Source: Imperialibacter sp965651695
GTDB taxonomy: Bacteria > Bacteroidota > Bacteroidia > Cytophagales > Cyclobacteriaceae
DNA length: 7,502 nucleotides
NCBI GenBank assembly: GCA_965651695.1
Contig: CBFGTI010000239.1
Span: 1 to 7,502 of the forward strand
Reading direction: 5' to 3'
A program made the translations under genes and the position numbers. Below, piece after piece: positions 1 through 5,904 of the stretch; positions within the stretch are counted from its first letter, which is position 1, and the number at the start of each line of letters is the position of its first letter. A model generated the notes under the pieces. It was not told the origin of the DNA. It was given only the letters and a program-made list of their open reading frames with translations, and did no database searches.

Positions 1-351
1 GGCACCGCCTCAGAGCAGTTTATCTGTGCTTCGTGCAACTCCAATTCAATGGATGCTGACGTGCAAAAGAAGATTGTGATCGACAACAACGCCCAATGCT
101 GGGAAGTAGATGAAATGCTGGAGGCTTTAATTTTCCATGAGCTGGGGCATTGCGTGTTGGGGAGGCTCCATCAAAACGAATTTTTACCCAACGGCGACCC
201 TGCAAGCCTCATGATCCAGGACCGGCTCGATCATTACGCCTGTGTTTACGACCTTTCGGGCGACAATGACTGCAACAATGCATTTAAAAGGGAGTATTAC
301 CTCGACGAACTTTTTGATCCGGCTACACCGGCGCCTGATTGGGCACAGTGA
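1..351 (+). CDS. Metzincin-like zinc metalloprotease, 3' part (5' end outside window)
   Basis: The reading frame is open from base 1 and gives 116 residues ending at TGA (349-351), so the N-terminus and any signal peptide lie outside the window. The ATG at 49 is internal and not needed as a start. Residues 46-50 are HELGH, the zinc-binding and catalytic HExxH helix, followed by CVLGRLH with a third candidate zinc ligand at His57. Ser-Leu-Met at 69-71 resembles the Met-turn that follows the zinc site in metzincins. A conserved-looking tail (KREYYLDELF, 96-105) resembles that of small Bacteroidota metalloprotease lipoproteins I know of. Six cysteines (9, 12, 33, 51, 81, 91) fit an exported protein. 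The spacing of Gly54 and His57 is one residue longer than in the classical metzincin motif. Substrate unknown. It converges with the GH16 gene 53 bp away, and no intrinsic terminator is visible between them. Confidence 0.8.
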   Translation, partial: GTASEQFICASCNSNSMDADVQKKIVIDNNAQCWEVDEMLEALIFHELGHCVLGRLHQNEFLPNGDPASLMIQDRLDHYACVYDLSGDNDCNNAFKREYYLDELFDPATPAPDWAQ

Positions 352-404
352 GCCTGGTTATTCAAATTCAACACCCCCACCATTATCCGATAACAAATAG
401 CTAT

Positions 405-1238
405 TTACTTTTCCTGATAGACCCGCACGTGGTCGATTTCCATTGTGCTGGGGAATATTGAATCGTCCACACCTTTTTGCCCGCCCCAATTACCGCCAAC
501 GGCTACATTTAGCAGAAAATAAAACGGCTTATCGAATGGCCAGTTTTCCTGCGTGGGGTTTTCGGGTTTGTTGAAAGTGAGCTTTACGCTATCGATATGA
601 TCCAGGTAAAACTTGATGTAGTCTTCGCTCCAGAGGATGCCGTAGTTATGAAATTCCTCTTCTATGGTTTCGAGCGGTAAAGCACCGCTGGTAACCTGCG
701 TGCCTTGCACATGGTTGTTGGCTTTACTGTGGATGGAGAAATGAACTTCGTTGGGAGCGTAACTCACGTACTCCATTATGTCAATTTCGCCGCAGTCGGG
801 CCAGCCTGCCTCGCCTATGTTTTCACCAAGCATCCAAATAGCCGGCCATGCTCCGTTGCCTTTGTGGTCGGGAATTTTGGCGCGAACCTCCAGCCTGCCA
901 TAGGTAAAGGTCTGTTTGCTGTTCATGCGGGAGGAGGTGTAGTCGCCCGCCTTTTGTCCTTTGCCCGTTTTTTCAGCGGTTATCTTTAGGGTACCGTTGC
1001 TAACTGTTGAGTTTGAACCGGCCGTATAGTTCTGCCATTCGTTGTTGCCCCAGCCGTGGGCTCCGGTTTCAAACTTCCATTCGGAGGTATCTACAGCTTC
1101 ACCGTCAAATTCGTCGCTCCACACAAGGTCGGCTTCGTTCCAGTTTATTTCTTCCGGAATCTCTTTTTCAGCTTCTTTTTTTTCCGGCTGGCACGAAAGC
1201 AGAAGGAATGCGAAAGATAAGGTAAGCAGGTTTCTCAT
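405..1238 (-). CDS. GH16 family beta-glucanase (laminarinase-like) lipoprotein
   Basis: 277 residues. The N-terminus is a lipoprotein signal with lipobox LLSC, making Cys16 the likely lipidated residue. A very charged tether (about 17-36, rich in Glu and Lys) leads to one GH16 domain (about 37-277). The catalytic signature EIDIMEY is intact: Glu151 nucleophile, Asp153 and Glu156 acid/base, with the extra residue of the beta-bulge type seen in laminarinases and related enzymes. The blocks WPAIWMLG (131-138), WPDCG before the nucleophile and HFSIHS (166-171) fit endo-beta-1,3-glucanases of subfamily GH16_3. The expected role is endo-hydrolysis of beta-1,3-glucan such as laminarin at the cell envelope. 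The charged stretch right after the cysteine resembles Bacteroidota lipoprotein export signals, so surface exposure is plausible but inferred. No carbohydrate-binding module is attached and no SusC/D genes are next to it. Beta-1,3(4)-glucanase or lichenase activity is an alternative. Confidence 0.93.
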   Translation of the reverse strand: MRNLLTLSFAFLLLSCQPEKKEAEKEIPEEINWNEADLVWSDEFDGEAVDTSEWKFETGAHGWGNNEWQNYTAGSNSTVSNGTLKITAEKTGKGQKAGDYTSSRMNSKQTFTYGRLEVRAKIPDHKGNGAWPAIWMLGENIGEAGWPDCGEIDIMEYVSYAPNEVHFSIHSKANNHVQGTQVTSGALPLETIEEEFHNYGILWSEDYIKFYLDHIDSVKLTFNKPENPTQENWPFDKPFYFLLNVAVGGNWGGQKGVDDSIFPSTMEIDHVRVYQEK

Positions 1239-1284
1239 GGTTTAGGTAGTTTCTGCCCGAAGATAATACATCCGCACTCGGAGA

Positions 1285-1317
1285 CAAAGTATTAGCCACC
1301 GTAAACGGGAATGCAAA
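1285..1317 (-). promoter_or_regulatory. Possible promoter of the GH16 gene
   Basis: On the minus strand TTTG (1317-1314) is followed after 21 nt by ATACTTTG (1292-1285). This resembles the Bacteroidota -33 TTTG and -7 TAnnTTTG elements, but the TA of the -7 box is misplaced by one base, so the match is imperfect. Its position in the 91-bp gap, about 45 bp before the GH16 start, is suitable. Read-through from the upstream YCII gene is the alternative. Confidence 0.25.
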
Positions 1318-1329
1318 ACAACACTGCCA

Positions 1330-1710
1330 TCAAATTCCGCCTAAGCAACCCTTGTAAAAGACGGTGGCGGGCTGTACTTCCAGGCTGAAGGTTTTTTCAG
1401 ACACCGATACGTCGTTTTGAAATACCTTTTTTGCCTCCTCAAGATTTTTTGCTTTTAGTATAATAATACCCTTGTCGGCCACTCGCATGCCCAGGGTAAT
1501 CACTCCATTTTTTCTGAGGTTGGCCAGAAACATCGAGTGCTCGATAAAATACGGTTGCTCGGCAGGGGAGAGGGAGGCATCCCATTTTTCGCCTGTTGAA
1601 TAAATTGCTGCAAAATCTTCGAGAACTACTGCATCAGACTGCTGCGCCCACAGGGTTGGCGAAGCGAAAATGATAGCGAAAAAGAGCGCACAGGTCAGGT
1701 GTTTTTTCAT
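1330..1710 (-). CDS. Exported YCII-domain (YciI-like) small protein
   Basis: 126 residues from the ATG at 1710. I chose this start because MKKHLTCALFFAIIF...LWA is then a normal N-terminal signal peptide, with likely cleavage after Ala22 before QQ. Longer starts at 1752 (preceded by a purine-rich AAGGAG) or 1791 would bury the signal inside the protein. The mature part (about 28-120) has the ferredoxin-like pattern of YCII-related proteins: His58 in a helix followed by a Leu/Gly segment (LRKNGVITLG), a strand GIIILKA (81-87), a helix NLEEAKKVFQND ending at Asp100, and a final strand ending ATVFYKG. The His and Asp match the pair thought to form the active or binding site in YciI proteins, whose reaction is mostly unknown. 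Secreted YCII proteins occur in Bacteroidota. It lies between the T9SS-sorted protein and the GH16 gene on the same strand, with wide gaps (215 and 91 bp), so it is probably transcribed from its own promoter. Confidence 0.8.
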   Translation of the reverse strand: MKKHLTCALFFAIIFASPTLWAQQSDAVVLEDFAAIYSTGEKWDASLSPAEQPYFIEHSMFLANLRKNGVITLGMRVADKGIIILKAKNLEEAKKVFQNDVSVSEKTFSLEVQPATVFYKGCLGGI

Positions 1711-1841
1711 ACGTAAAAAGTTTGTCAATGTCGATTGGTTAGACGTTTCCATCCTCTCCTTTTTTCGGGCAGGGATAGCCGGCCTAACCAAACGACGTTC
1801 AATTGTCTGTAGAAAGATAATGAAAGAATTGACTTGTTGTT

Positions 1842-1918
1842 ATGCTCAAAGGTAGGCTGAAAGAAATTCTCCAACACTTTTTATAAATGCTCAAAGGGTC
1901 GGCTGGAAGAATTTCTTT
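1842..1918. repeat. Composite direct and inverted repeat, two ~29-bp copies
   Basis: Copy 1 (1842-1870) and copy 2 (1887-1916) share the order ATGCTCAAAGG, then GGCTG, then AAGAA-TTCT, with one single-base gap and about three substitutions; the period is 45 bp. The distal parts also form an inverted repeat: AAAGAAATTCTCC (1860-1872) can pair with GGAAGAATTTCTTT (1905-1918), giving 13 pairs with a one-base bulge and a 32-nt loop. It fills much of the gap between the T9SS-protein stop and the YCII gene, and overlaps the YCII promoter. It could act as a weak terminator, an operator pair or a dispersed repeat; the sequence does not decide which. Confidence 0.6.
1847..1874 (-). promoter_or_regulatory. 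Bacteroidota-type promoter of the YCII gene
   Basis: The minus strand reads TTG (1874-1872), a 17-nt spacer, then TACCTTTG (1854-1847). This is an exact match to the TTG/TAnnTTTG consensus of the Bacteroidota housekeeping sigma factor. Transcription would start near 1840-1844 and give an untranslated leader of roughly 130 nt before the ATG at 1710, which is long. The -7 element lies inside the left copy of the local direct repeat; the right copy lacks the TA of that box. Confidence 0.45.
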
Positions 1919-1925
1919 ACAGGAC

Positions 1926-2981
1926 CTACTGTTTTAATATTCTGAAATAATGCTTTTCCAGTTCTGAGATGAGCGACACCACATAGGTGCCCTCATCGAG
2001 GTTGTGAAGTCGCTCCGAAATTTTTAGCGCGGCTTCATTGAGTGCAATAGACTCAACTGCTGCCAGCAGGTCGCCATTTAAGCCGTGCAGCAGTACAGTA
2101 TAGCGTGCATTTCCCCCACCTGAGAAGTGAACTTCGCCAGCAGTAGGATTCGGAAAAAGCATAGGTTTTTGCAGTTCGGTTGTCGCTGCGCCCTGCACAT
2201 AGATCACCTTGCTAAAGTTGGAGGACCCATCAAAATCTACCTGCTTCAGCCTGTAGTAGGCTTCGGTGTTGAAGCTGCGGTCTGTGTACCGGTATTGCAG
2301 AAGCTCGGAGGAGGCAGACCTGCCCTCTACAAATGCCAGAGTTTGGAAGGTTTCGCTTTCGCCTGTAGTGGATTTTTCTACGTAGAAGCCCTGGTTATTT
2401 AGCTCTTCGGCTGTTTCCCACACCAGTTCGCAGGCTCCGGGAAGGGCGTGGCCGGCAAAGCTTACCCACACCACAGGCAATATGCAGCCCGATCCGCAGC
2501 AGCCATCGGAGCAGTCGCTATCGCCACTGAGGTTGTTGGCCCCTCCATTGTCGGTAAATGAGCCGGCGCTAAGTGTGCCCTCGCCTGAAATGCTGCCCGT
2601 GCCGTTGTTTTGGAAATTGCCGGATACAAGCAGTGCGCCTTCTACGGCAGTGTCGCCTGTAAAGAAGCCACCGTTGTTAAAATCACCACCTACGGTCATA
2701 ATGCCGTTGACGGTGAGTGTGGCGCCGGCAGCTACCTGCACGTTGCCGGTTACGTCGAGGGTGCCATTTACGGTTACATCATCCCAAATGGTGAAGTTGC
2801 CATTGATGATCATTTCACCGTTAATGGTGAGCAGCCTGTCGAAGAACAGGTTGAGAAAGGTAATGTCCGTGTTCTCTGTACAGCTCCCGGTTTGTACCTG
2901 GGTGCTTGAATAGTTTGGCGGGCACATCCCAAAAAGGGCTGGCGGAAGGCCAAGTAGTAAAAAAATTAATGTTATTCTCAT
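1926..2981 (-). CDS. Secreted beta-repeat surface protein with T9SS sorting domain
   Basis: 351 residues from the ATG at 2981. Residues 1-18 are a hydrophobic signal peptide (RITLIFLLLGLPPALFG). Residues about 50-150 are short repeats of the type ING/VNG/VGGDF/VSGNF, alternating Gly, Asn and beta-branched residues and resembling a beta-solenoid. A Cys- and Asp-rich patch follows (157-166, DCSDGCCGSGC). Residues about 168-263 match the Fn3-like domain common before T9SS tails, with WVSF, LVWETAEELNNQGF and YYRLKQVDFDG. The last about 75 residues are a type A T9SS sorting domain: FPNPTAGEV (276-284), GTYVVSL (331-337) and a C-terminal basic end. This predicts Sec export, then outer-membrane passage by T9SS and anchoring or release at the surface. 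No catalytic motif is visible, so an adhesin, coat or structural role is the best inference. It stands alone, and no clear promoter is seen upstream. Confidence 0.88.
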   Translation of the reverse strand: MRITLIFLLLGLPPALFGMCPPNYSSTQVQTGSCTENTDITFLNLFFDRLLTINGEMIINGNFTIWDDVTVNGTLDVTGNVQVAAGATLTVNGIMTVGGDFNNGGFFTGDTAVEGALLVSGNFQNNGTGSISGEGTLSAGSFTDNGGANNLSGDSDCSDGCCGSGCILPVVWVSFAGHALPGACELVWETAEELNNQGFYVEKSTTGESETFQTLAFVEGRSASSELLQYRYTDRSFNTEAYYRLKQVDFDGSSNFSKVIYVQGAATTELQKPMLFPNPTAGEVHFSGGGNARYTVLLHGLNGDLLAAVESIALNEAALKISERLHNLDEGTYVVSLISELEKHYFRILKQ

Positions 2982-3114
2982 TTGGAAATTTATTGATAAT
3001 TAAATCATCTAAATTTCCAGATCTCCATAGCTAAAGTCTTAAGTAAGTGAAACTTTTTGACAAAAACTAGCTATATGTGATTTATTTTAGCTTTTGCACT
3101 TCCTATGGCATAAT

Positions 3115-3151
3115 GGCCGCGGTGCAGCTATCTCTTTGGAAGCACCCCGCC
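3115..3151. other. GC-rich imperfect hairpin in AT-rich divergent spacer
   Basis: Arms 3115-3125 and 3142-3151 pair around a 16-nt loop: five pairs next to the loop (GGTGC with GCACC), then further GC pairs interrupted by two mismatches. The surrounding spacer (2982-3265) is strongly AT-rich, so this GC-rich patch stands out. There is no T-tract on either strand, so it is not an ordinary intrinsic terminator. It may be a leader or a remnant structure. Confidence 0.25.
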
Positions 3152-3154
3152 ATT

Positions 3155-3175
3155 AGTTATAATTAAAGTTATAAT
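3155..3175. repeat. Short direct repeat AGTTATAAT x2, 12-bp period
   Basis: AGTTATAAT occurs at 3155-3163 and again at 3167-3175, and an inverted part copy, CTATAACT, lies at 3190-3197. The 12-bp spacing is close to one helical turn. It sits about 90-110 bp before the TTG start of the serine hydrolase, inside the divergent spacer. Low-complexity AT sequence could produce this by chance. Confidence 0.3.
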
Positions 3176-3265
3176 AGCCTATTAATTTTCTATAACTGCC
3201 CTGTAAGCGGGCTTTCTCTCGTCCTCGTTTACCCTTACCTTCGCCTTCTCTAAAGTAGTTACGTT

Positions 3266-3916
3266 TTGCAACACCACGTTTCGTTTCCGTATCATGCACC
3301 TTATTATACACTCAACGAAGTTACGCCCGACACCCGTTACGTTTGGGTGGTATGCCACGGCTATGCCCAGTTGGCCAGTTTTTTCGTAAAGAAGTTCGAT
3401 TTTCTCGACCCCGCGCAGCACTTTTTTATTGCTCCCCAGGGATTAAGCCGGTTTTATCTCGACAATACGTATGGCCGGGTTGGCGCCAGCTGGATGACCA
3501 AAGAAGACCGGGAGTTGGACCTCGCCAATCAGAAAGCCTACTTTGACGCCATTTTCGATCCGTTGTTCGAAAACATCGACTTCGACCACTATCGACTTAT
3601 ATTGTTCGGGTTTTCGCAGGGCGTATCAACCATCAGCAGGATGGCAGCTCATAAAAAATGGCCGTTTTACAGGATGATTCTATGGGCGGGCAGCTTTCCG
3701 AAGGAGTTGACAAGGGAAGATTTTGCCTACCTGGCACCCCCCTGTGGAGTTATCAGCTGCATCGGCCGTGAAGACATTTACTATAGTGAACAGGTGTTGG
3801 CGCAGGAAAAAATAAGACTGAGGGAAATTTTTGCGGGCAACCTTGAGATGCACACCTTTAAGGGAAAGCATGAGGTGGTGAAGGAAGAACTCGCCAGGCT
3901 TGTTGCAAAATTTTAG
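3266..3916 (+). CDS. Cytoplasmic serine alpha/beta hydrolase (esterase/phospholipase-like)
   Basis: 216 residues. The start is TTG at 3266: an in-frame TAA at 3251 closes the frame upstream and the first in-frame ATG is at residue 77, beyond the oxyanion region, so TTG is the only sensible start. No signal peptide. The early motif VWVVCHGYAQLASFF (26-40) carries the His-Gly of the oxyanion strand. LSRFYLDNTYGRVGASWMTKEDR (from 60) is a block I recognise from a Bacteroidota family of small esterase-like proteins. The nucleophile elbow is GFSQG with Ser117; likely partners are Asp170 (GRED) and His202 (GKHEV). The family resembles carboxylesterase/phospholipase and FSH1-type serine hydrolases. 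The natural substrate is unknown; a short-chain ester or acyl group is only inferred. It converges with the beta-barrel gene, with 42 bp between the stops. Confidence 0.87.
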   Translation: MQHHVSFPYHAPYYTLNEVTPDTRYVWVVCHGYAQLASFFVKKFDFLDPAQHFFIAPQGLSRFYLDNTYGRVGASWMTKEDRELDLANQKAYFDAIFDPLFENIDFDHYRLILFGFSQGVSTISRMAAHKKWPFYRMILWAGSFPKELTREDFAYLAPPCGVISCIGREDIYYSEQVLAQEKIRLREIFAGNLEMHTFKGKHEVVKEELARLVAKF

Positions 3917-3943
3917 AAAAAATAAACCCCGGAGTTACCGGGG
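3917..3943 (-). terminator. Intrinsic terminator of the 160-residue beta-barrel gene
   Basis: A perfect 6-bp GC stem, CCCCGG (3927-3932) and CCGGGG (3938-3943), encloses the loop AGTTA. Read on the minus strand, the stem is followed directly by TTTATTTTTT (3926-3917), a proper U-tract. It lies 15 bp after the stop of the minus-strand gene and right beside the stop of the plus-strand hydrolase. On the plus strand no T-run follows the stem, so it should act in one direction only. Confidence 0.85.
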
Positions 3944-3958
3944 CTTGCAAGGTTGTAA

Positions 3959-4441
3959 TTACCGGTTGAAGGCAAAGCGAAGCGAAAGGGCGACGTCGTC
4001 TACCAAAAATCCGCTGTCGCCAATCAGGTTAACCGCAGGTTTCCAGTCGAGGCTCAGATTTACAGGCGAGCCGGGTATGGTGTACTCAATGCCCAGTATC
4101 ATATCCACCCCCACTACGGTGTGCGTGTCGTTGTCGTCGAACCATGGATTTCGGTCGCCGCCCCAAAAGCCGACATGGCCGCCGAAGCCATAGTACCAGT
4201 TCAAGCCCGGCTCGTCGAAGGCCACGTCATGTATTTCGTACAGGCCGGTAATGTTAACACCGCCCCATCTGGAACTTACGATGCCCTCCAATGCGCCCCG
4301 GGTGTTGGTAAAGTGCTTAATGGTGAGGCCTGCCATAAGCCCGGCACGAATACCTGCCGCAGTTTTGTAGCTATTGTCCTGAGCGGTGGCGGTGCTTGCA
4401 AAAAATAAGCCGGCTGCCAGTAGTAGTACTAATCTTTTCAT
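3959..4441 (-). CDS. Small outer-membrane beta-barrel protein
   Basis: 160 residues. A textbook signal peptide (MKRLVLLLAAGLFFASTATA) has likely cleavage after Ala20, before QDN. The mature 140 residues alternate polar and hydrophobic residues with many aromatics and glycines: IRAGLMAGLTIKHF, GVNITGLYEIH, LNWYYGFGGHVGFW and a C-terminal strand ALSLRFAFNR. This is the pattern of a small beta-barrel of about eight strands, common and mostly uncharacterised in Bacteroidota. The last strand ends Phe-Asn-Arg rather than in a terminal aromatic residue, slightly unlike the classical BAM signal. An acidic stretch (DRNPWFDDNDTHT, 96-108) is probably an outer loop. No enzymatic motif is seen. It is a single-gene unit with its own terminator, and its role is unknown. 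Confidence 0.85.
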   Translation of the reverse strand: MKRLVLLLAAGLFFASTATAQDNSYKTAAGIRAGLMAGLTIKHFTNTRGALEGIVSSRWGGVNITGLYEIHDVAFDEPGLNWYYGFGGHVGFWGGDRNPWFDDNDTHTVVGVDMILGIEYTIPGSPVNLSLDWKPAVNLIGDSGFLVDDVALSLRFAFNR

Positions 4442-4580
4442 AGATCGAGTATATTTTTTGCAAGCATAACGATAAAAAGCTAAATGTGTTGTAGATAATT
4501 GAATCGCGGTAGTTTAAACTTTTTTCTGCAGCTATGTCCAGAAAAAAGGACGTGCCTGTCTATAGAAGAAACACCAAACC

Positions 4581-4985
4581 ATGAAAAAGCTACTTATTGT
4601 TTTGCTCGGCATGTTACCCGCCTGTGCCGGCAGGCCATCCCCCGAAGTGCCAACGCAGCTTACAAAGGAAATTTTCGAAGCCTTCAATTCGCACGATTGG
4701 GAGAAAATGGTAAGCTACTACGCAGAAAAAGTGGAGTATGTAAGTCCGGACGGTCGGTTTGAGACAAAAGCCGAAGTGTTGGCCTATTACAAAGGCATGC
4801 ATCAGGCTTTTCCTGATATCCACGACGAAATCGTGAGTTTGTATCCATCCGGCAACAGTGTTGTCGTCGAGTTTATCGCAACTGCTACCACGCCAGACGG
4901 TGGCCGGATGCACTTGCCAATATTAGGTGTGCTTACCTTCGAAAATGGCAAGGTGGTGAGGGACGTTACCTATTTCGACCTTTAG
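4581..4985 (+). CDS. SnoaL/NTF2-like lipoprotein
   Basis: 134 residues from the ATG at 4581. The N-terminus MKKLLIVLLGMLPAC is a lipoprotein signal with Cys15 as the lipidation site. Residues about 25-134 form one NTF2-like cone domain of the SnoaL polyketide-cyclase type. It opens with the helix LTKEIFEAFNSHDWEKMVSYYAEKVEYVSPDG, followed by a helix with YYKGMHQAFPDIHDEI and strands VVVEFIATATTPDGG, GVLTFENGKVV and RDVTYFDL. In this superfamily the pocket may bind or isomerise small hydrophobic compounds, but many members have no known reaction and I see no diagnostic catalytic pair. Envelope location follows from the lipobox. The gene runs tail-to-tail into the Asp-nucleophile hydrolase, with overlapping stop codons. 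No convincing promoter could be identified in the 139-bp spacer upstream. Confidence 0.85.
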   Translation: MKKLLIVLLGMLPACAGRPSPEVPTQLTKEIFEAFNSHDWEKMVSYYAEKVEYVSPDGRFETKAEVLAYYKGMHQAFPDIHDEIVSLYPSGNSVVVEFIATATTPDGGRMHLPILGVLTFENGKVVRDVTYFDL

Positions 4986-5857
4986 CACTCCTTCATCAAT
5001 TTTTCGATAGCCGCGGTTACTTCCTGTGGTACCTCCTCCTGCAGAAAGTGGCCGCTTTCTGTTGTTACAACCTCAGCCTGCGGAAATATATGCTTCCACT
5101 TTTCGAGATAAGCGGGCCGTATAAAGGGGTCCTTCATTCCCCACACGATGAGCACAGGCTTGTTTTCGAGGGCGTGAAGCTTGTTGTGCTGTGCTTCGTA
5201 CCAGTGGGAGGCACCAGCCAGCGATAAGCCGATTTTATACAATCCAAGCCTCGCCTGTCGGTTTGGAAACACCTTTATGTAGTGTTGGTGTACCGCCTTG
5301 GGAAGCATGTTGCGGTTGAAAAACGACTTTTTCATTAAAACCTTCGGCGAAAAGTTGAGTGAAAGGTAGAGGAACCTCCCCAGCAAGCTTTTCAGTATAC
5401 CATCAATCTTCTGCACCTCCTTCTCGTGTTTCGTAGCCCACAGCCACGTATTTAATATAACCAACTGCCTTACCTTCTCCGGATTTTCCAGCGCAGCCCC
5501 CAGCCCGATAGGCCCACCGAAATCATGCACCACCAGGGTGATGTTGCTAAGCTGCAGTTTTTCGATTAGCTGCGCCAGGTTGCGGACATGCGCTTGTGGC
5601 GTGCCTTCAAAATCGGCCGGCTTGTCCGACAGGCCAAAACCAATATGATCCACTGCAATACAGCGATAGTTTTGGCGGAGGTGTTTAATCTGCTCCCGAT
5701 ATAGAAATGACCATGCGGGCGTGCCGTGTACAAAAAGAATGACTTCTCCTTCTCCTTCGTCTACGTAATGCATTTTGCCGCCGTCAACCTCGATATAGTG
5801 TGGGCGAAAAGGGTAAAAAACCTGGTTGAGCCATGTTGGTGTGCTTGCTGTTGCCAT
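4982..5857 (-). CDS. Asp-nucleophile alpha/beta hydrolase (haloalkane dehalogenase/epoxide hydrolase-like)
   Basis: 291 residues from the ATG at 5857. A longer frame begins only at a TTG (5920) and would add a Cys-rich, unconserved-looking 21-residue extension, so I reject it. The start at PTWLNQVFYPFRPHYIEV matches the usual beginning of this group. Oxyanion motif HGTPAWSFLYR begins at His44. The nucleophile elbow is VVHDFGG with Asp112, so it is an Asp-type hydrolase, not a serine esterase. The probable charge-relay acid is Asp243 (GMKDP) and the base His270 (ESGHF). A helical cap spans about 136-225. Haloalkane dehalogenases usually have Trp after the nucleophile and Asn or Glu in HG[N/E]P; here these are Phe113 and Thr46. 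The sequence therefore fits the wider superfamily and an epoxide hydrolase is possible. No signal peptide, so probably cytoplasmic. It lies downstream of the Crp/Fnr gene on the same strand. Confidence 0.88.
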   Translation of the reverse strand: MATASTPTWLNQVFYPFRPHYIEVDGGKMHYVDEGEGEVILFVHGTPAWSFLYREQIKHLRQNYRCIAVDHIGFGLSDKPADFEGTPQAHVRNLAQLIEKLQLSNITLVVHDFGGPIGLGAALENPEKVRQLVILNTWLWATKHEKEVQKIDGILKSLLGRFLYLSLNFSPKVLMKKSFFNRNMLPKAVHQHYIKVFPNRQARLGLYKIGLSLAGASHWYEAQHNKLHALENKPVLIVWGMKDPFIRPAYLEKWKHIFPQAEVVTTESGHFLQEEVPQEVTAAIEKLMKEC

Positions 5858-5904
5858 AATTGCTATCTGTTTGCAGCAAAGGAACCCGGTGCAGCAGTTA
5901 TAAT

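Noticed and set aside
395..406. Perfect 12-bp palindrome AAATAGCTATTT over the GH16 stop codon.
   Set aside because: It has no loop or T-tract, is AT-rich and easily arises by chance, and lies at a convergent gene end where neither gene needs an operator.
1711..1791. Longer starts for the YCII protein at 1752 or 1791.
   Set aside because: They would place an obvious signal peptide 14-27 residues inside the protein. The purine-rich AAGGAG before 1752 is noted, but is too close to that ATG and Shine-Dalgarno sites are not usual here.
2482..2913. Open frame of 143 codons on the plus strand, opposite the T9SS gene.
   Set aside because: It is an antisense shadow of the repetitive Gly/Asn-rich coding region, giving a low-complexity Pro/Ser/Val product with no recognisable domain.
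4442..4580. Promoters in the divergent spacer between the beta-barrel and SnoaL-like genes.
   Set aside because: Only off-by-one matches to TAnnTTTG are present (such as TA-N3-TTTG near 4451), with no paired -33 element at suitable distance from either start.
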